Assembly: GCA_046344715.1 (NCBI GenBank)
Contig: JBKDKX010000015.1
Location: 34,094 to 98,093, forward strand
Source of the DNA: CAZAQK01 sp046344715
Lineage (GTDB): Bacteria; Pseudomonadota; Alphaproteobacteria; Rickettsiales; SXRF01
Direction: 5' to 3'
Length of the DNA stretch: 64,000 nucleotides
Part shown: positions 7,643 to 15,904 of the stretch, one piece after another
Position numbering within the stretch: the stretch's first letter is position 1
How the letters are laid out: the number at the start of each line of letters is the position of its first letter
Notes under the pieces: generated by a model
Told to the model about the DNA's origin: nothing
What the model saw: only the letters and a program-made list of their open reading frames with translations
Databases searched by the model: none
Translations under genes and position numbers: made by a program

Positions 7643-8980
7643 TTATGCTACTTCAAAAAGTTTGTAATTTTCAGAGGCTAAGACTGATAAGGATAAATAC
7701 GCTTTTTCGTCACCTTCAATGAATTTAATAATTTTGTTTAATACCATACCCATCGCACGCGCCATTAGAGGGGGGATTGCATTACCTACTTGCGCACAGC
7801 GGGATACATCCAATTTTCTTCTCTCACCATTTAAAGTATATCGACCATAAAAATGGAAATCATCAGGAAAAGACTGAATCCGCGCCATTTCCCTAATGCT
7901 GACATTTCGTGGGTACAAGTAATGGATAATTTCATCTGGATGTGTAGTTAGCGTAGAGCATGGTTTTTTGGGGTCTAACAAAAATTTCTTGTCTGTTTTA
8001 GTGCCACTTGCGAGCAAGAATTCTTTACTGAGCCTACCTTTCGGCTGAGTTTTGTGCGCGGCAATATAAAGACTACGAACTTTTGGCCCATGCTGTGAAA
8101 AACGATGGGAATTTGGGATCGATTTATTAGAAATACCCCTTCGCATTAGCTTCGCATATGTGCTTTTCGCTGGTAAGTATGTTGTGGATGGGAATTTAGG
8201 AGAGTCAGGACAAACAACTTCTGTGGCATTAGCCAAATCATGTAATGCTTCTTCAATATTTACTGGCCTATCTAAGGGTAAATTTAGCTCTCTTCGCTGT
8301 TCTAGAGATACCGATGCAAAGTAATTCTCGATAAGATTTTTAACATTAGATATGTCTTTTAGTTGTTTCTTGATTCCAACTATTACAACGCGTTTGCGCT
8401 CTTGCGGAACCCCATAGTCAGATGATTTAATTGTTGTAAATCCTGACGAATAACCTAGTTCCCGCAAACGCGCTAAAACTAAAGTTGCTACACTTTCTTT
8501 TAGCTGTCCTGGGCGTGCCTTAAAAGGGCGCGCAATTCCTTCTACATTTTCAATCATAACCAACGGTGGTTCAACGAGCTCAACGAGCTCAAGCATCTTA
8601 AATGCTAATTCGTTCCTAGGGTCATCGCCATTGCGTAAACCACCAACTGAAAAACCTTGGCAGGGTGGTCCCCCGCAGATTAGAGAAATTTTCCCATTAA
8701 GGCCCTTTAACTTTTTTCTAATACCCTCATCATTCAATAAATTCTCAATAGTATAATTTTGTTTTGGGAGCCAATTTGGCCATTTTTCAAAGTGCCCATA
8801 AGGCGCATCTGCGCACATCATATTCTTAGAGATAGTCTCAAATGCCATTGCATCTTTCTCGATGGCAAATATACCTTCCCATCCAGATTGTAATAACCCT
8901 AAAGACAATCCTCCACAGCCAGCGAAGGCATCTATATATGTCTTTTTATTCAATAATTTTATTAGGTCTTCATTTTCCAT
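7643..8980 (-). CDS. DNA (cytosine-5) methyltransferase
   Basis: 445 residues with the C5-methyltransferase motifs in canonical order: motif I DAFAGCGGLSLGL (~residues 17-29), motif IV GGPPCQGFS with the catalytic Cys (~108), motif VI MIENVEG, motif VIII QERKRV and motif X QVGNAIPPLMARAMG near the end. The target recognition region lies between VIII and X. The gene is AT-rich compared with the chromosomal genes to the right. An HNH nuclease gene follows upstream in the same direction, and a vsr fragment further on. Together these make a Type II restriction-modification unit likely. Recognition sequence unknown. Confidence 0.95.
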   Translation of the reverse strand: MENEDLIKLLNKKTYIDAFAGCGGLSLGLLQSGWEGIFAIEKDAMAFETISKNMMCADAPYGHFEKWPNWLPKQNYTIENLLNDEGIRKKLKGLNGKISLICGGPPCQGFSVGGLRNGDDPRNELAFKMLELVELVEPPLVMIENVEGIARPFKARPGQLKESVATLVLARLRELGYSSGFTTIKSSDYGVPQERKRVVIVGIKKQLKDISNVKNLIENYFASVSLEQRRELNLPLDRPVNIEEALHDLANATEVVCPDSPKFPSTTYLPAKSTYAKLMRRGISNKSIPNSHRFSQHGPKVRSLYIAAHKTQPKGRLSKEFLLASGTKTDKKFLLDPKKPCSTLTTHPDEIIHYLYPRNVSIREMARIQSFPDDFHFYGRYTLNGERRKLDVSRCAQVGNAIPPLMARAMGMVLNKIIKFIEGDEKAYLSLSVLASENYKLFEVA

Positions 8981-9049
8981 ATATAGCCACTACTTTAGGT
9001 TATCTATACTATATATAGCAGAAAAAGAAATGGGGTTTTAGAAATATCT

Positions 9050-9832
9050 TCACTTCTTGTTTTGAGTATCTAACAACTTATTCAAGTAATCGTGTACATC
9101 AACCCCTGCCTTAAGAGCTGTATTTCTTAACCATTCAATATTCTCACTTGATATTCTTATAGGCGCGAATTTTTCAGGATATGCCCAACTGCATTTGAAA
9201 CAATCTAGTTTACAACCTCGGCACGCGGTACTTTTAAAATTATTGCATTCCCCGCACAAAGGTTGCCAATTTTCTGAACTGTCGCCACCGCCCCGTACTC
9301 GTGGAATTTTATGGTCTTGGTCAAACCTAACTTCAGGTTCTTTCCTCCCGCATACTGCACAAGAAAACTGATACTTACTTAGAACCGCAGACCAATCCGC
9401 GTCAGATAATTTTACTCGTGGAATTCTTTTTGGAGAAAGTGCTAAATTTATAAGTTGGTATGTATTCCCTTGCCTTGCAATACCCGTGAGACCTTCCTCC
9501 CCCTGTAGTTCACGGACACGTCTAAACACATCAACATAAGGTTTATATACTGTGGTTTGATCGTGTTGGGATAATCTAAATTTATCTACTGCAGCACGAA
9601 ATTGTTCCGTTTTTATGTGGGGGCCGGGAATCTTATGCCCTGATGGCCAGAGAGTTTCTAACATTACTTTATAATATTGGCGGTTTGCTTTACTTAGCGA
9701 AACAAATTCTTTGACAACACCTTCAATCCAAGCGTCCCTTTCCTTGTCATTGGCAGAAGGCGTTCTATCAGGGGCCACAAGCTCTAGAAACTTTTGCCTT
9801 CCTTTGCTTTTTTTAGGTGAATTTTCTGACAT
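9050..9832 (-). CDS. HNH endonuclease, probable restriction enzyme of the C5-MTase
   Basis: 260 residues. An HNH domain covers about residues 158-200: CAVCGRKEP, then FDQDHKIPRVRGG (the H and D of HNH) and WQPLCGECNNFKS (N and the second Cys pair). A further Cys cluster (CRGCKLDCFKC) follows. The first 150 residues hold no domain I recognise and could read the DNA site. It lies 69 bp from the methyltransferase in the same direction. The pairing is inference from order; it could also be a homing-type nuclease. Confidence 0.75.
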   Translation of the reverse strand: MSENSPKKSKGRQKFLELVAPDRTPSANDKERDAWIEGVVKEFVSLSKANRQYYKVMLETLWPSGHKIPGPHIKTEQFRAAVDKFRLSQHDQTTVYKPYVDVFRRVRELQGEEGLTGIARQGNTYQLINLALSPKRIPRVKLSDADWSAVLSKYQFSCAVCGRKEPEVRFDQDHKIPRVRGGGDSSENWQPLCGECNNFKSTACRGCKLDCFKCSWAYPEKFAPIRISSENIEWLRNTALKAGVDVHDYLNKLLDTQNKK

Positions 9833-10046
9833 TTTGATAGGTTATGTGATTTAAGATATTACCCTGTTTATCACACCAATCTGAAATTGGTAGCTCAGTT
9901 GCCGTGTAAGCACAGTATTTTAATCCAAGACGAAACATTGGACGCTAGAAGAAAAGGGATTATGCTAAAAAACCTATTGTAATAGGATGAAATTTCTCAG
10001 AGTAAAATGCAATGTCTAGTATTAAACTTAAAAATGTAGAAATAGA

Positions 10047-10205
10047 CTATTTTCGTTCTATTAAGTAGTTATATTTCGATTTTCCAGAAAGTAAGCGGAA
10101 ACGAAAACCTAAAGTATGCAATGCGGAACGTACAATAATTTCTGGCTTCGTATTCTTTGAGCGAATACGGGACATAATCCAGCTTCGATAATTAGGGGAT
10201 TTCAT
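10047..10205 (-). pseudogene. vsr remnant (very-short-patch repair endonuclease, N-terminal piece)
   Basis: A 52-codon frame begins MKSPNYRSWIMSRIRSKNTK and continues PEIIVRSALHTLGFRFRLLS. This matches the start of Vsr proteins (RS..MS.IRSKNTKPE...R..L..LGFR.R). Vsr repairs T:G mismatches arising from 5-methylcytosine, and its gene usually accompanies a C5 methyltransferase. Full-length proteins are about 130-150 residues. Here the frame stops after 52, before the catalytic Asp and the FVHGCFWH region. The next 200 bases in any frame show nothing of the rest, so the gene is truncated and inactive. Confidence 0.75.
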
Positions 10206-10245
10206 GCTTACCATGCAATGTTTAGGTCAATCGCTAATATGAAGA

Positions 10246-11361
10246 TTAAGATAGAAGCTCACGGATAGCTTTACCCCTCAATTCGCGTTGAGCCTTACGC
10301 CCAACGCTTTCGCGTGCTGCAAGTGTATAATCATCAGGCACCTGTCTTGAGAATTCCAACAGCCGTTTCCGAGCTTCGTCCTGAGGTAATTGCCTTAACG
10401 TAGCATTGCGGCTCAGTTCGACGGCCAAGCTAAAGAAATTAGCTTTATTCCACCACATCGATGAATCCGGAATATCAATTCCAGAAATAAATTCGGCGCT
10501 ATCATTAATTGCAGTGATGACTTCATCATGTTCAGGAAAATCTTGTGCTTTTTCATCAAGATATTTTCTTACTCTATCATTACGCTGATAATAGCCATCC
10601 ATAAATGTACACATCAGGTTGAGTGTAAACATTAATGGTACTTTCCGATCAAATTCGAATGCGGTAAAAATGGATTTAGCTCTAACCAATTTAGAAAAGG
10701 GGCCATCTGCAGTTTGAATAACCCATTCCCAAGTTTTTTCATCGATTCCAGGATCTTTGCTGAATAAATTGCTTGCCAGTACTTCTAGATTACCATCTTC
10801 GCTACCAACATCACCAAGTTCATCACTGTCTGAAACCTCATTGGAGATTTCTCCAGAGAGGGCTCGCGCTACTAACATAAATTCAGATGCAGAATATTCT
10901 GAAGCTAATTTTTCGATAGCGGAGAGTGAGTAAAATGTTCTATTAAGCCTACGAAACACATCTTTTAGGCGTTCATCACCTGCATCCAGGTCAAAATCAA
11001 TTACAGGAACTTCATACTTCAAAAATATTTCACGTTCTGATGTAGTAAGATCTTTAAAAACTTTTCCATCAACAGTTAGGTTGCCATTAATAAATTCGCG
11101 AATTGTATTAAGGCGTTGCTGGCCATCTACTACAGCTTGGCTAGCTTGCATAGTATCCAAATCAATTGGCCCTCTAGCCAAAAAAATTTGGGGAAATGGG
11201 TAGCCTTTTAAGATCGTATCAATAAAGTCGCGTTTATGGGTATCGCGCCAAACAAGGTTTCTTTGGAAATATGGCGATAAAGTAAGGCGTGCACTGCGCA
11301 TTGCTGACACTAAGTCAATAATTTCCCTGGAACGCACAGTGTATTTTAAATCATTTTGCAT
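10246..11361 (-). CDS. DUF262 domain protein (GmrS/ParB-like superfamily)
   Basis: 371 residues with the DUF262 core: LSPYFQRNLVW (about 27-37), ILKGYPFPQIFLA, the signature VVDGQQRLNTI (about 77-87) and a later FRRLN. DUF262 proteins hydrolyse nucleotides or cut DNA in defence systems such as GmrSD, where DUF262 is joined to a DUF1524 HNH domain. No HNH domain is present here; the C-terminus is helical and basic. It is separated by 2 bp from a nucleotidyltransferase-like gene in the same direction, so the two form one transcription unit and are a candidate two-gene defence cassette. Confidence 0.8.
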   Translation of the reverse strand: MQNDLKYTVRSREIIDLVSAMRSARLTLSPYFQRNLVWRDTHKRDFIDTILKGYPFPQIFLARGPIDLDTMQASQAVVDGQQRLNTIREFINGNLTVDGKVFKDLTTSEREIFLKYEVPVIDFDLDAGDERLKDVFRRLNRTFYSLSAIEKLASEYSASEFMLVARALSGEISNEVSDSDELGDVGSEDGNLEVLASNLFSKDPGIDEKTWEWVIQTADGPFSKLVRAKSIFTAFEFDRKVPLMFTLNLMCTFMDGYYQRNDRVRKYLDEKAQDFPEHDEVITAINDSAEFISGIDIPDSSMWWNKANFFSLAVELSRNATLRQLPQDEARKRLLEFSRQVPDDYTLAARESVGRKAQRELRGKAIRELLS

Positions 11362-11363
11362 AT

Positions 11364-11954
11364 CTACCCCATCAAAGTTGAAAGTGCGCTATCTTGTTTC
11401 CAGCAGAATGCATACTCATTCATATATACTGCTAAAGTAATTCGATTAAATGTCGCGGTATGTTTACGGCTTATCTGTCCTTCAAACTGCTTATGTAATT
11501 GGCTAAGCTGAGATTTAGGCATAACCTTAATTCTAATCATGCCGCGCTTAAGTATTTGTTCTTTAAATAGCTCAATCTGCTCAACACTCATGACCCCAAA
11601 AGGCGTGGAATCTGTAAAGCTACGAGTTGCTTTTACTATATCGATCCAAAGCTTTTGAAAAAGATCCGTATTTACGCACGCAACATCAAGATCAGAGATG
11701 GCCAGTTCAAAAAGCTTATCCTTGTATATGCTAAACCCTAATTGTGCAGAACCACAAAAATGAATACTTGAGTATGGAATTTTAAAATATTGGGAAATCT
11801 CTGTCTTGATATCGAATTCTTTTTCCCTTTGCCGACTTAGCGAAGCAGGCCTTTCTTCTATGAACAGACGGCGTGCACGCATCTCTCGATCTGCATACCT
11901 AGCACCTATCGACCGAACCTGTTTCTTTAATTGTTCAAGCACTGTTTCCATCAT
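11364..11954 (-). CDS. Nucleotidyltransferase-fold protein paired with DUF262
   Basis: 196 residues. A Pol-beta type pattern is visible at about residues 64-95: CGSAQLGFSIYK, then SDLDVACV, giving the G-S and D-x-D of the active site, with a longer gap than usual between them. The third acidic residue is not obvious (IRIKVMP occupies its place). The fold call is therefore good but activity is uncertain. The first 60 residues are a basic helix with many Arg. It is the first gene of the pair with DUF262. Neither sequence shows similarity to a CBASS or MNT-HEPN arrangement; no HEPN gene is adjacent. Confidence 0.55.
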   Translation of the reverse strand: MMETVLEQLKKQVRSIGARYADREMRARRLFIEERPASLSRQREKEFDIKTEISQYFKIPYSSIHFCGSAQLGFSIYKDKLFELAISDLDVACVNTDLFQKLWIDIVKATRSFTDSTPFGVMSVEQIELFKEQILKRGMIRIKVMPKSQLSQLHKQFEGQISRKHTATFNRITLAVYMNEYAFCWKQDSALSTLMG

Positions 11955-12735
11955 TCGAAAACTCTAGTCGAGCGCAAAGCAATTGTACATCCTTGAAAGA
12001 TTACGAAATGAAGTTAAAAATAGTTGGCCAAGCGGTTAACACTTATCTATTTTGGAATGGTAAAGTGCCTTCGACTGACGTTTAATATCATCAAAAATCG
12101 TCATCGGGTTGGACAGCGCTATGACTGATAATACAGTCAGGAAACATTCAAACCCCAATGCCACCATTCTTGTTAATACAAGAAAGAAACAAGATAAAAG
12201 CCCCACTGTTAATACAATGGGAAAACAGTTAAAATGGTGGGCTTCAAGCAAAGGTTAAGGAGCGTTACCCAGTGGTCGCCCTAGAAGTCCCATAAACCGA
12301 CATTGGAGTCCTTTAGCTAGGCGGGTCTAGGTAGGCATCGCTTAACCTTAAACTCGACCTGCTGTCCTTTTATGGGAATCCGCACTATAAGGGCTGGGGG
12401 TTCGGTATTAATGTTTGAGCTAAATCGCGCCGCCACATCCCAAGAATTTTGTTCTAAATCTGAGTTTTAAAAGCCATTTAAAGTTAGAACAAAAGCGCGT
12501 GCCCACATTGTGTTAGATGCTGAAGGCCGTGACGTTTGCTGCTGTACTAAGATTTTACTGCTCGGATTTCACTTTTTGTGTTATTTTTCTAATAATTCTA
12601 GTAACTTAGATTACCTTAAGGGAGTGCAAATATTCTAAAATTCTTTACGCAAAATAATTACTTTACTTTTCTTAACCTCATAATAGGCTACTATCTATCC
12701 CCTGTAGATAAAAAAAAATATAATAGGAGAAAGTT
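11955..12735. other. Long intergenic region with island repeat
   Basis: About 780 bp lie between the NTase and the Sel1 gene, which diverge. It holds the repeat at 12361-12434. A 45-codon rightward frame at 12121-12258 (MTDNTVRKHSNPNATILVNT) has no good ribosome binding site and I do not call it a gene. Two copies of TGTTAATACAA and a distant CCACCATT/AATGGTGG pair lie in 12130-12242. The last 100 bp are very AT-rich and should contain the Sel1 gene promoter. Confidence 0.45.
12361..12434 (+). repeat. Imperfect direct repeat, copy A
   Basis: This segment matches 15751-15831 over its whole length with small gaps. Shared blocks include CCTTTTATGGGAATCCG, ACTATAAG and TTTGAGCTAAATCGCGCC. Copy A ends GCCGCCACA, where copy B continues into the tRNA-like GCCCCCGCAACCA. 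The two copies bracket the Sel1 gene. Copy A may be a decayed att from an earlier insertion. Confidence 0.7.
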
Positions 12736-15684
12736 ATGACAAATGGAATATCGAGTGAGTTAAGCAGAGCCTTAGATTTGATTAAAGATAGAAAGGCATG
12801 GCCGTCTTCTGCAGCATTCGACAGCCACTTTTCTAATGCAGGGGTAGCTTCCAAATTTGAGCATGCCGCCCAGAAGGGCGATCTGTACGCAGCAGAACGT
12901 ATGTACCGTGTCTATAATGATTGGAACCAAAAATTAGATTCATATAGCGGCCAATATGGGTCTTCATACTACGTACATGTGTACACTATCGATTCAGAGG
13001 CAGCAGAAAGAATTCGTGGAAAAACTCTATCTGAAGTAGCACTTGATTATCCGTCAAATGCGTATTTCCAATCTGGAAGAAGACAACTGCAATGGAGACC
13101 ACTTAGTGCTCTTGACATGTGTGTTTACCAAACAACTTATGATGCAAGAACTAAACACTCGTTTATACCCGACCACTATTCATTAAGAACTGATAGTGAG
13201 TCAGAAAAACCAGAGGTATATTTAGGAAGTAGTAAAATTACCACGGAACTAAGCGGTCTATCTGTGGCGGCTGCGTCTGGTAGCGCGGCAGCTGCTGATA
13301 TACTTGGTAAATTCTATGATGTTGGTAGCATTACGTACGCAGCGTTTCTCCGCAATAAAAGAGCTGGCAATCCACATTACAACAGCCAAAAATCAGGTTA
13401 TTATTCACGTCTACACAACTTCCTCACCGGCAAAAATGATGCGATGTATGGGGAGTACGTTGATGCACGCCTGAAAGACCCCGAAGGTATGTATGATGTG
13501 GCGGAAGCGATTATCACAAATCAACATGTACGAAAATCATACAATCAGAAGAATGGCATAGCTGGCGATTCTGACCAAGGCGCACGAGATATACTTAAAA
13601 ATGCAGCAAACCTTGGTTATGCCAATGCTGCGTGGCGGTTGGCGCGTCTGCATCATGAGCAATATATCATGACTGATAGCAAAACCGAGCTACAGCAATT
13701 GTTCCATTGGTATAAAAAAGCGGCAGAGCTTGGTAATAAGGAAGCAAGTCATCATATTGCGTATTTCAAGGCGCAGTTTCCAGATATTGAAGCCACCGCA
13801 GCTTCGCTGGATAAGGTAGCAGTAAGCAACCCAACATCTGACTATCTGGCAAAACGCCCCGATGCTCTGGGTGAAGTGGTGATACCGGAGGCGGATATTG
13901 CATTCTTAAAATCACATAATCCAGATATAAAGGGAAGCCTGACCACAGCATCTAGCCTGCTTGATAAACAGCTCGGTGAAATGGACAAGTTTATGTCTGC
14001 GCTACAGGCAAAAATAAAAGTCTTGTTGGATAACGCAACACGTCTTGCCGAAGCGCAAGCTGCTATCGCCGGACGTGAAGACCAGATTCATCAACGCGTA
14101 CAGGCACTTCATGAGATGAGAATGATACTGGCCGATGATAAAGGTCGAGGGGCTGAAGGTTGGGTATCAGGTGCAAATACCTTATTAATTACAGCAAACC
14201 CCAAGTTGGCTATTTTAGATGGACTCATGCGCTCGACTTTAGAAAAAGTAGGTACGTCTAACCAAGGAGGGTCTTTTGAAAATTATTTAAAGGCTCAGCG
14301 AATCAAGGTGGAGCTAGTGCGTGAGGAAGTAGCTAATATTGACCAAGCCATTGCGGCCACAAGGGGCACAGCACTGGTTAAAAGTATTCAAAAAGACGAA
14401 GTGTCACAACGTCGTCTGCTTTCGGCATACCTGAAAAAGACACTTATTGACCAAGGGTTAAAGAATATTGCCTCACTAGAACCAATTGCAAAACAACACG
14501 GCTTTAATTCGGTTGACCATTTAATCTCAGTAAGTGCCAATATTGCAGGTGACCAAGGAATGCTTGCAGGCGCATTGGGTGCATTTGTGCGTGGATTTGC
14601 AGATACTAAGGATATGGAAACAATCATTGCACACGCTAACCGCCACACACTAGGCGGCAAAGAGTCTGAATTTAAGGTGACAAATGCTATAGTAAATTTT
14701 GTTGAGCAGGTTATTAAACCAAATATAGACCAATATTCTTCCCTTGCATCACGCGTGGATGTGCTTAAAGCCGAAGGTGTTGATTTTGTGCAAAACCCTA
14801 ACGCCACACTTGCCACCAGAGACTACAAAAATCCGACCTTTGTCAAAACGTTGCTTGAAACTGAGTATAGCGTTTCAGGAAGCGCAGAAGTGGCAAAAAT
14901 GTTTGACCACTCCATGCACAGGCATGGCAAACATGTCATTTATGACCCAACAGCGGATGGGGTGCAACACACCAAAAAAACCATAGATTTGGTTGAGCCG
15001 GATGAGGTCAGGGAATATAGCGATCTCGTGGCACAAAAAAGCAAACGTGGTGACAGGACACTTCCTCCTATGCCAAGCTTATTTACAAGAACCTGCGCAA
15101 ATGAATACCTCACCCCATTGACAAAAAAACATGCTGAATCGACTAAATTTCATGATAGGCCGGATGCAGCACTTGCCTATGTAACTGCTACCCATGTGGT
15201 CGCAGATTTTATCGATAAGATGTCATTAAGCCCTCTGGCCAAATATAGGGCGACCCTAAAAGATAAATCATTAGTGGATAATGTTATTGCCCAGACATTC
15301 TTTGATTTCTTCAGCAGCATGGGTGTTGCACACAAAGCTAATTTTGCCGCTGGGTTTCAAGATGTAGAACGAAAATTTGGTAGTGGTGATTTTACCAAAG
15401 CAAGTTCAGATCTGGGACGGGAAATATCAAAAGATATGCTTGCACAATATGACGTATATGCAAAGTTGCTTGAAGCAAATTTAAAGAAGTCTCTCTCTGA
15501 CAGCATTGCCCCAGAAGCAAGGCAATTACTGGCACAACTTGATGCCCTAGAAAAAGAAGGAGTTTCTATTGTAAAGCCTGAGATCATCAAAAATCATGCC
15601 AGCCAGTATCTTGATGAATTGCGTACGCGAGAGATGGCGTTTGAGAATATGAGTCCGGCTGCACGCAGCTTGAGGGGAAAATAA
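12736..15684 (+). CDS. Large Sel1-repeat-like protein
   Basis: 982 residues with a good ribosome binding site (AGGAG 8 bases before ATG). Sel1/TPR-like helical repeats can be seen at roughly residues 175-195 (GSAAAADILGKFYDVG), 285-305 (NAANLGYANAAWRLARLHHE) and 325-345 (WYKKAAELGNKEASHHIAYF). The rest is long charged helices, including a coiled-coil-like stretch near 415-470. There is no signal peptide or transmembrane segment. Sel1 proteins are scaffolds for protein contacts and in host-associated bacteria are often effectors. It has no partner gene here and is the last gene of the island. Confidence 0.7.
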   Translation: MTNGISSELSRALDLIKDRKAWPSSAAFDSHFSNAGVASKFEHAAQKGDLYAAERMYRVYNDWNQKLDSYSGQYGSSYYVHVYTIDSEAAERIRGKTLSEVALDYPSNAYFQSGRRQLQWRPLSALDMCVYQTTYDARTKHSFIPDHYSLRTDSESEKPEVYLGSSKITTELSGLSVAAASGSAAAADILGKFYDVGSITYAAFLRNKRAGNPHYNSQKSGYYSRLHNFLTGKNDAMYGEYVDARLKDPEGMYDVAEAIITNQHVRKSYNQKNGIAGDSDQGARDILKNAANLGYANAAWRLARLHHEQYIMTDSKTELQQLFHWYKKAAELGNKEASHHIAYFKAQFPDIEATAASLDKVAVSNPTSDYLAKRPDALGEVVIPEADIAFLKSHNPDIKGSLTTASSLLDKQLGEMDKFMSALQAKIKVLLDNATRLAEAQAAIAGREDQIHQRVQALHEMRMILADDKGRGAEGWVSGANTLLITANPKLAILDGLMRSTLEKVGTSNQGGSFENYLKAQRIKVELVREEVANIDQAIAATRGTALVKSIQKDEVSQRRLLSAYLKKTLIDQGLKNIASLEPIAKQHGFNSVDHLISVSANIAGDQGMLAGALGAFVRGFADTKDMETIIAHANRHTLGGKESEFKVTNAIVNFVEQVIKPNIDQYSSLASRVDVLKAEGVDFVQNPNATLATRDYKNPTFVKTLLETEYSVSGSAEVAKMFDHSMHRHGKHVIYDPTADGVQHTKKTIDLVEPDEVREYSDLVAQKSKRGDRTLPPMPSLFTRTCANEYLTPLTKKHAESTKFHDRPDAALAYVTATHVVADFIDKMSLSPLAKYRATLKDKSLVDNVIAQTFFDFFSSMGVAHKANFAAGFQDVERKFGSGDFTKASSDLGREISKDMLAQYDVYAKLLEANLKKSLSDSIAPEARQLLAQLDALEKEGVSIVKPEIIKNHASQYLDELRTREMAFENMSPAARSLRGK

Positions 15685-15750
15685 TCCGCCCTTAATGTTG
15701 CTTTGAGCGTCTTTAGGCTTAACCCATTCGGTTAACTCTAACCTTGCTTT

Positions 15751-15831
15751 GTTGCCCTTTTATGGGAATCCGGACTATAAGTGCTGGAGGCTCGTTAGGG
15801 TTATTAAAGTTTGAGCTAAATCGCGCCCCCG
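15751..15831 (+). repeat. Imperfect direct repeat, copy B
   Basis: Partner of 12361-12434. Its second half also contains GCTCGTTAGG (15790-15799), identical to 2404-2413 in the tRNA-fMet D-arm/anticodon region, followed after 18 bases by AAATC and the tRNA 3' end. This half therefore reads as a shrunken tRNA-fMet copy, 7 bases shorter than the real gene between those landmarks. Confidence 0.7.
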
Positions 15832-15837
15832 CAACCA
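15818..15837 (+). repeat. Putative att site, right copy
   Basis: Matches the 3' end of tRNA-fMet at 18 of 20 positions, with the last 13 bases identical. It lies 147 bp past the Sel1 gene stop and 68 bp before the end of the hybrid kinase gene, a typical chromosomal gene, so it fits as the right border of the island. Confidence 0.6.
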
Positions 15838-15904
15838 ACACCACAGACAATCTCCGAGGATTGGCAAAAATCACACAATCTTCTGGTGCCGCATTTTCAG
15901 GATG

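Noticed and set aside
12036..12251. 71-residue leftward frame in the long intergenic region
   Set aside because: Hydrophobic antisense-like sequence, no ribosome binding site, and it overlaps the repeats.
12121..12258. 45-codon rightward frame before the Sel1 gene
   Set aside because: No convincing ribosome binding site and low-complexity basic sequence; kept only as a note in the intergenic entry.
12361..15837. tmRNA or other structured RNA at the two repeats
   Set aside because: The CCA-like end is explained by the tRNA-fMet fragment; no tag reading frame or T-arm is visible.
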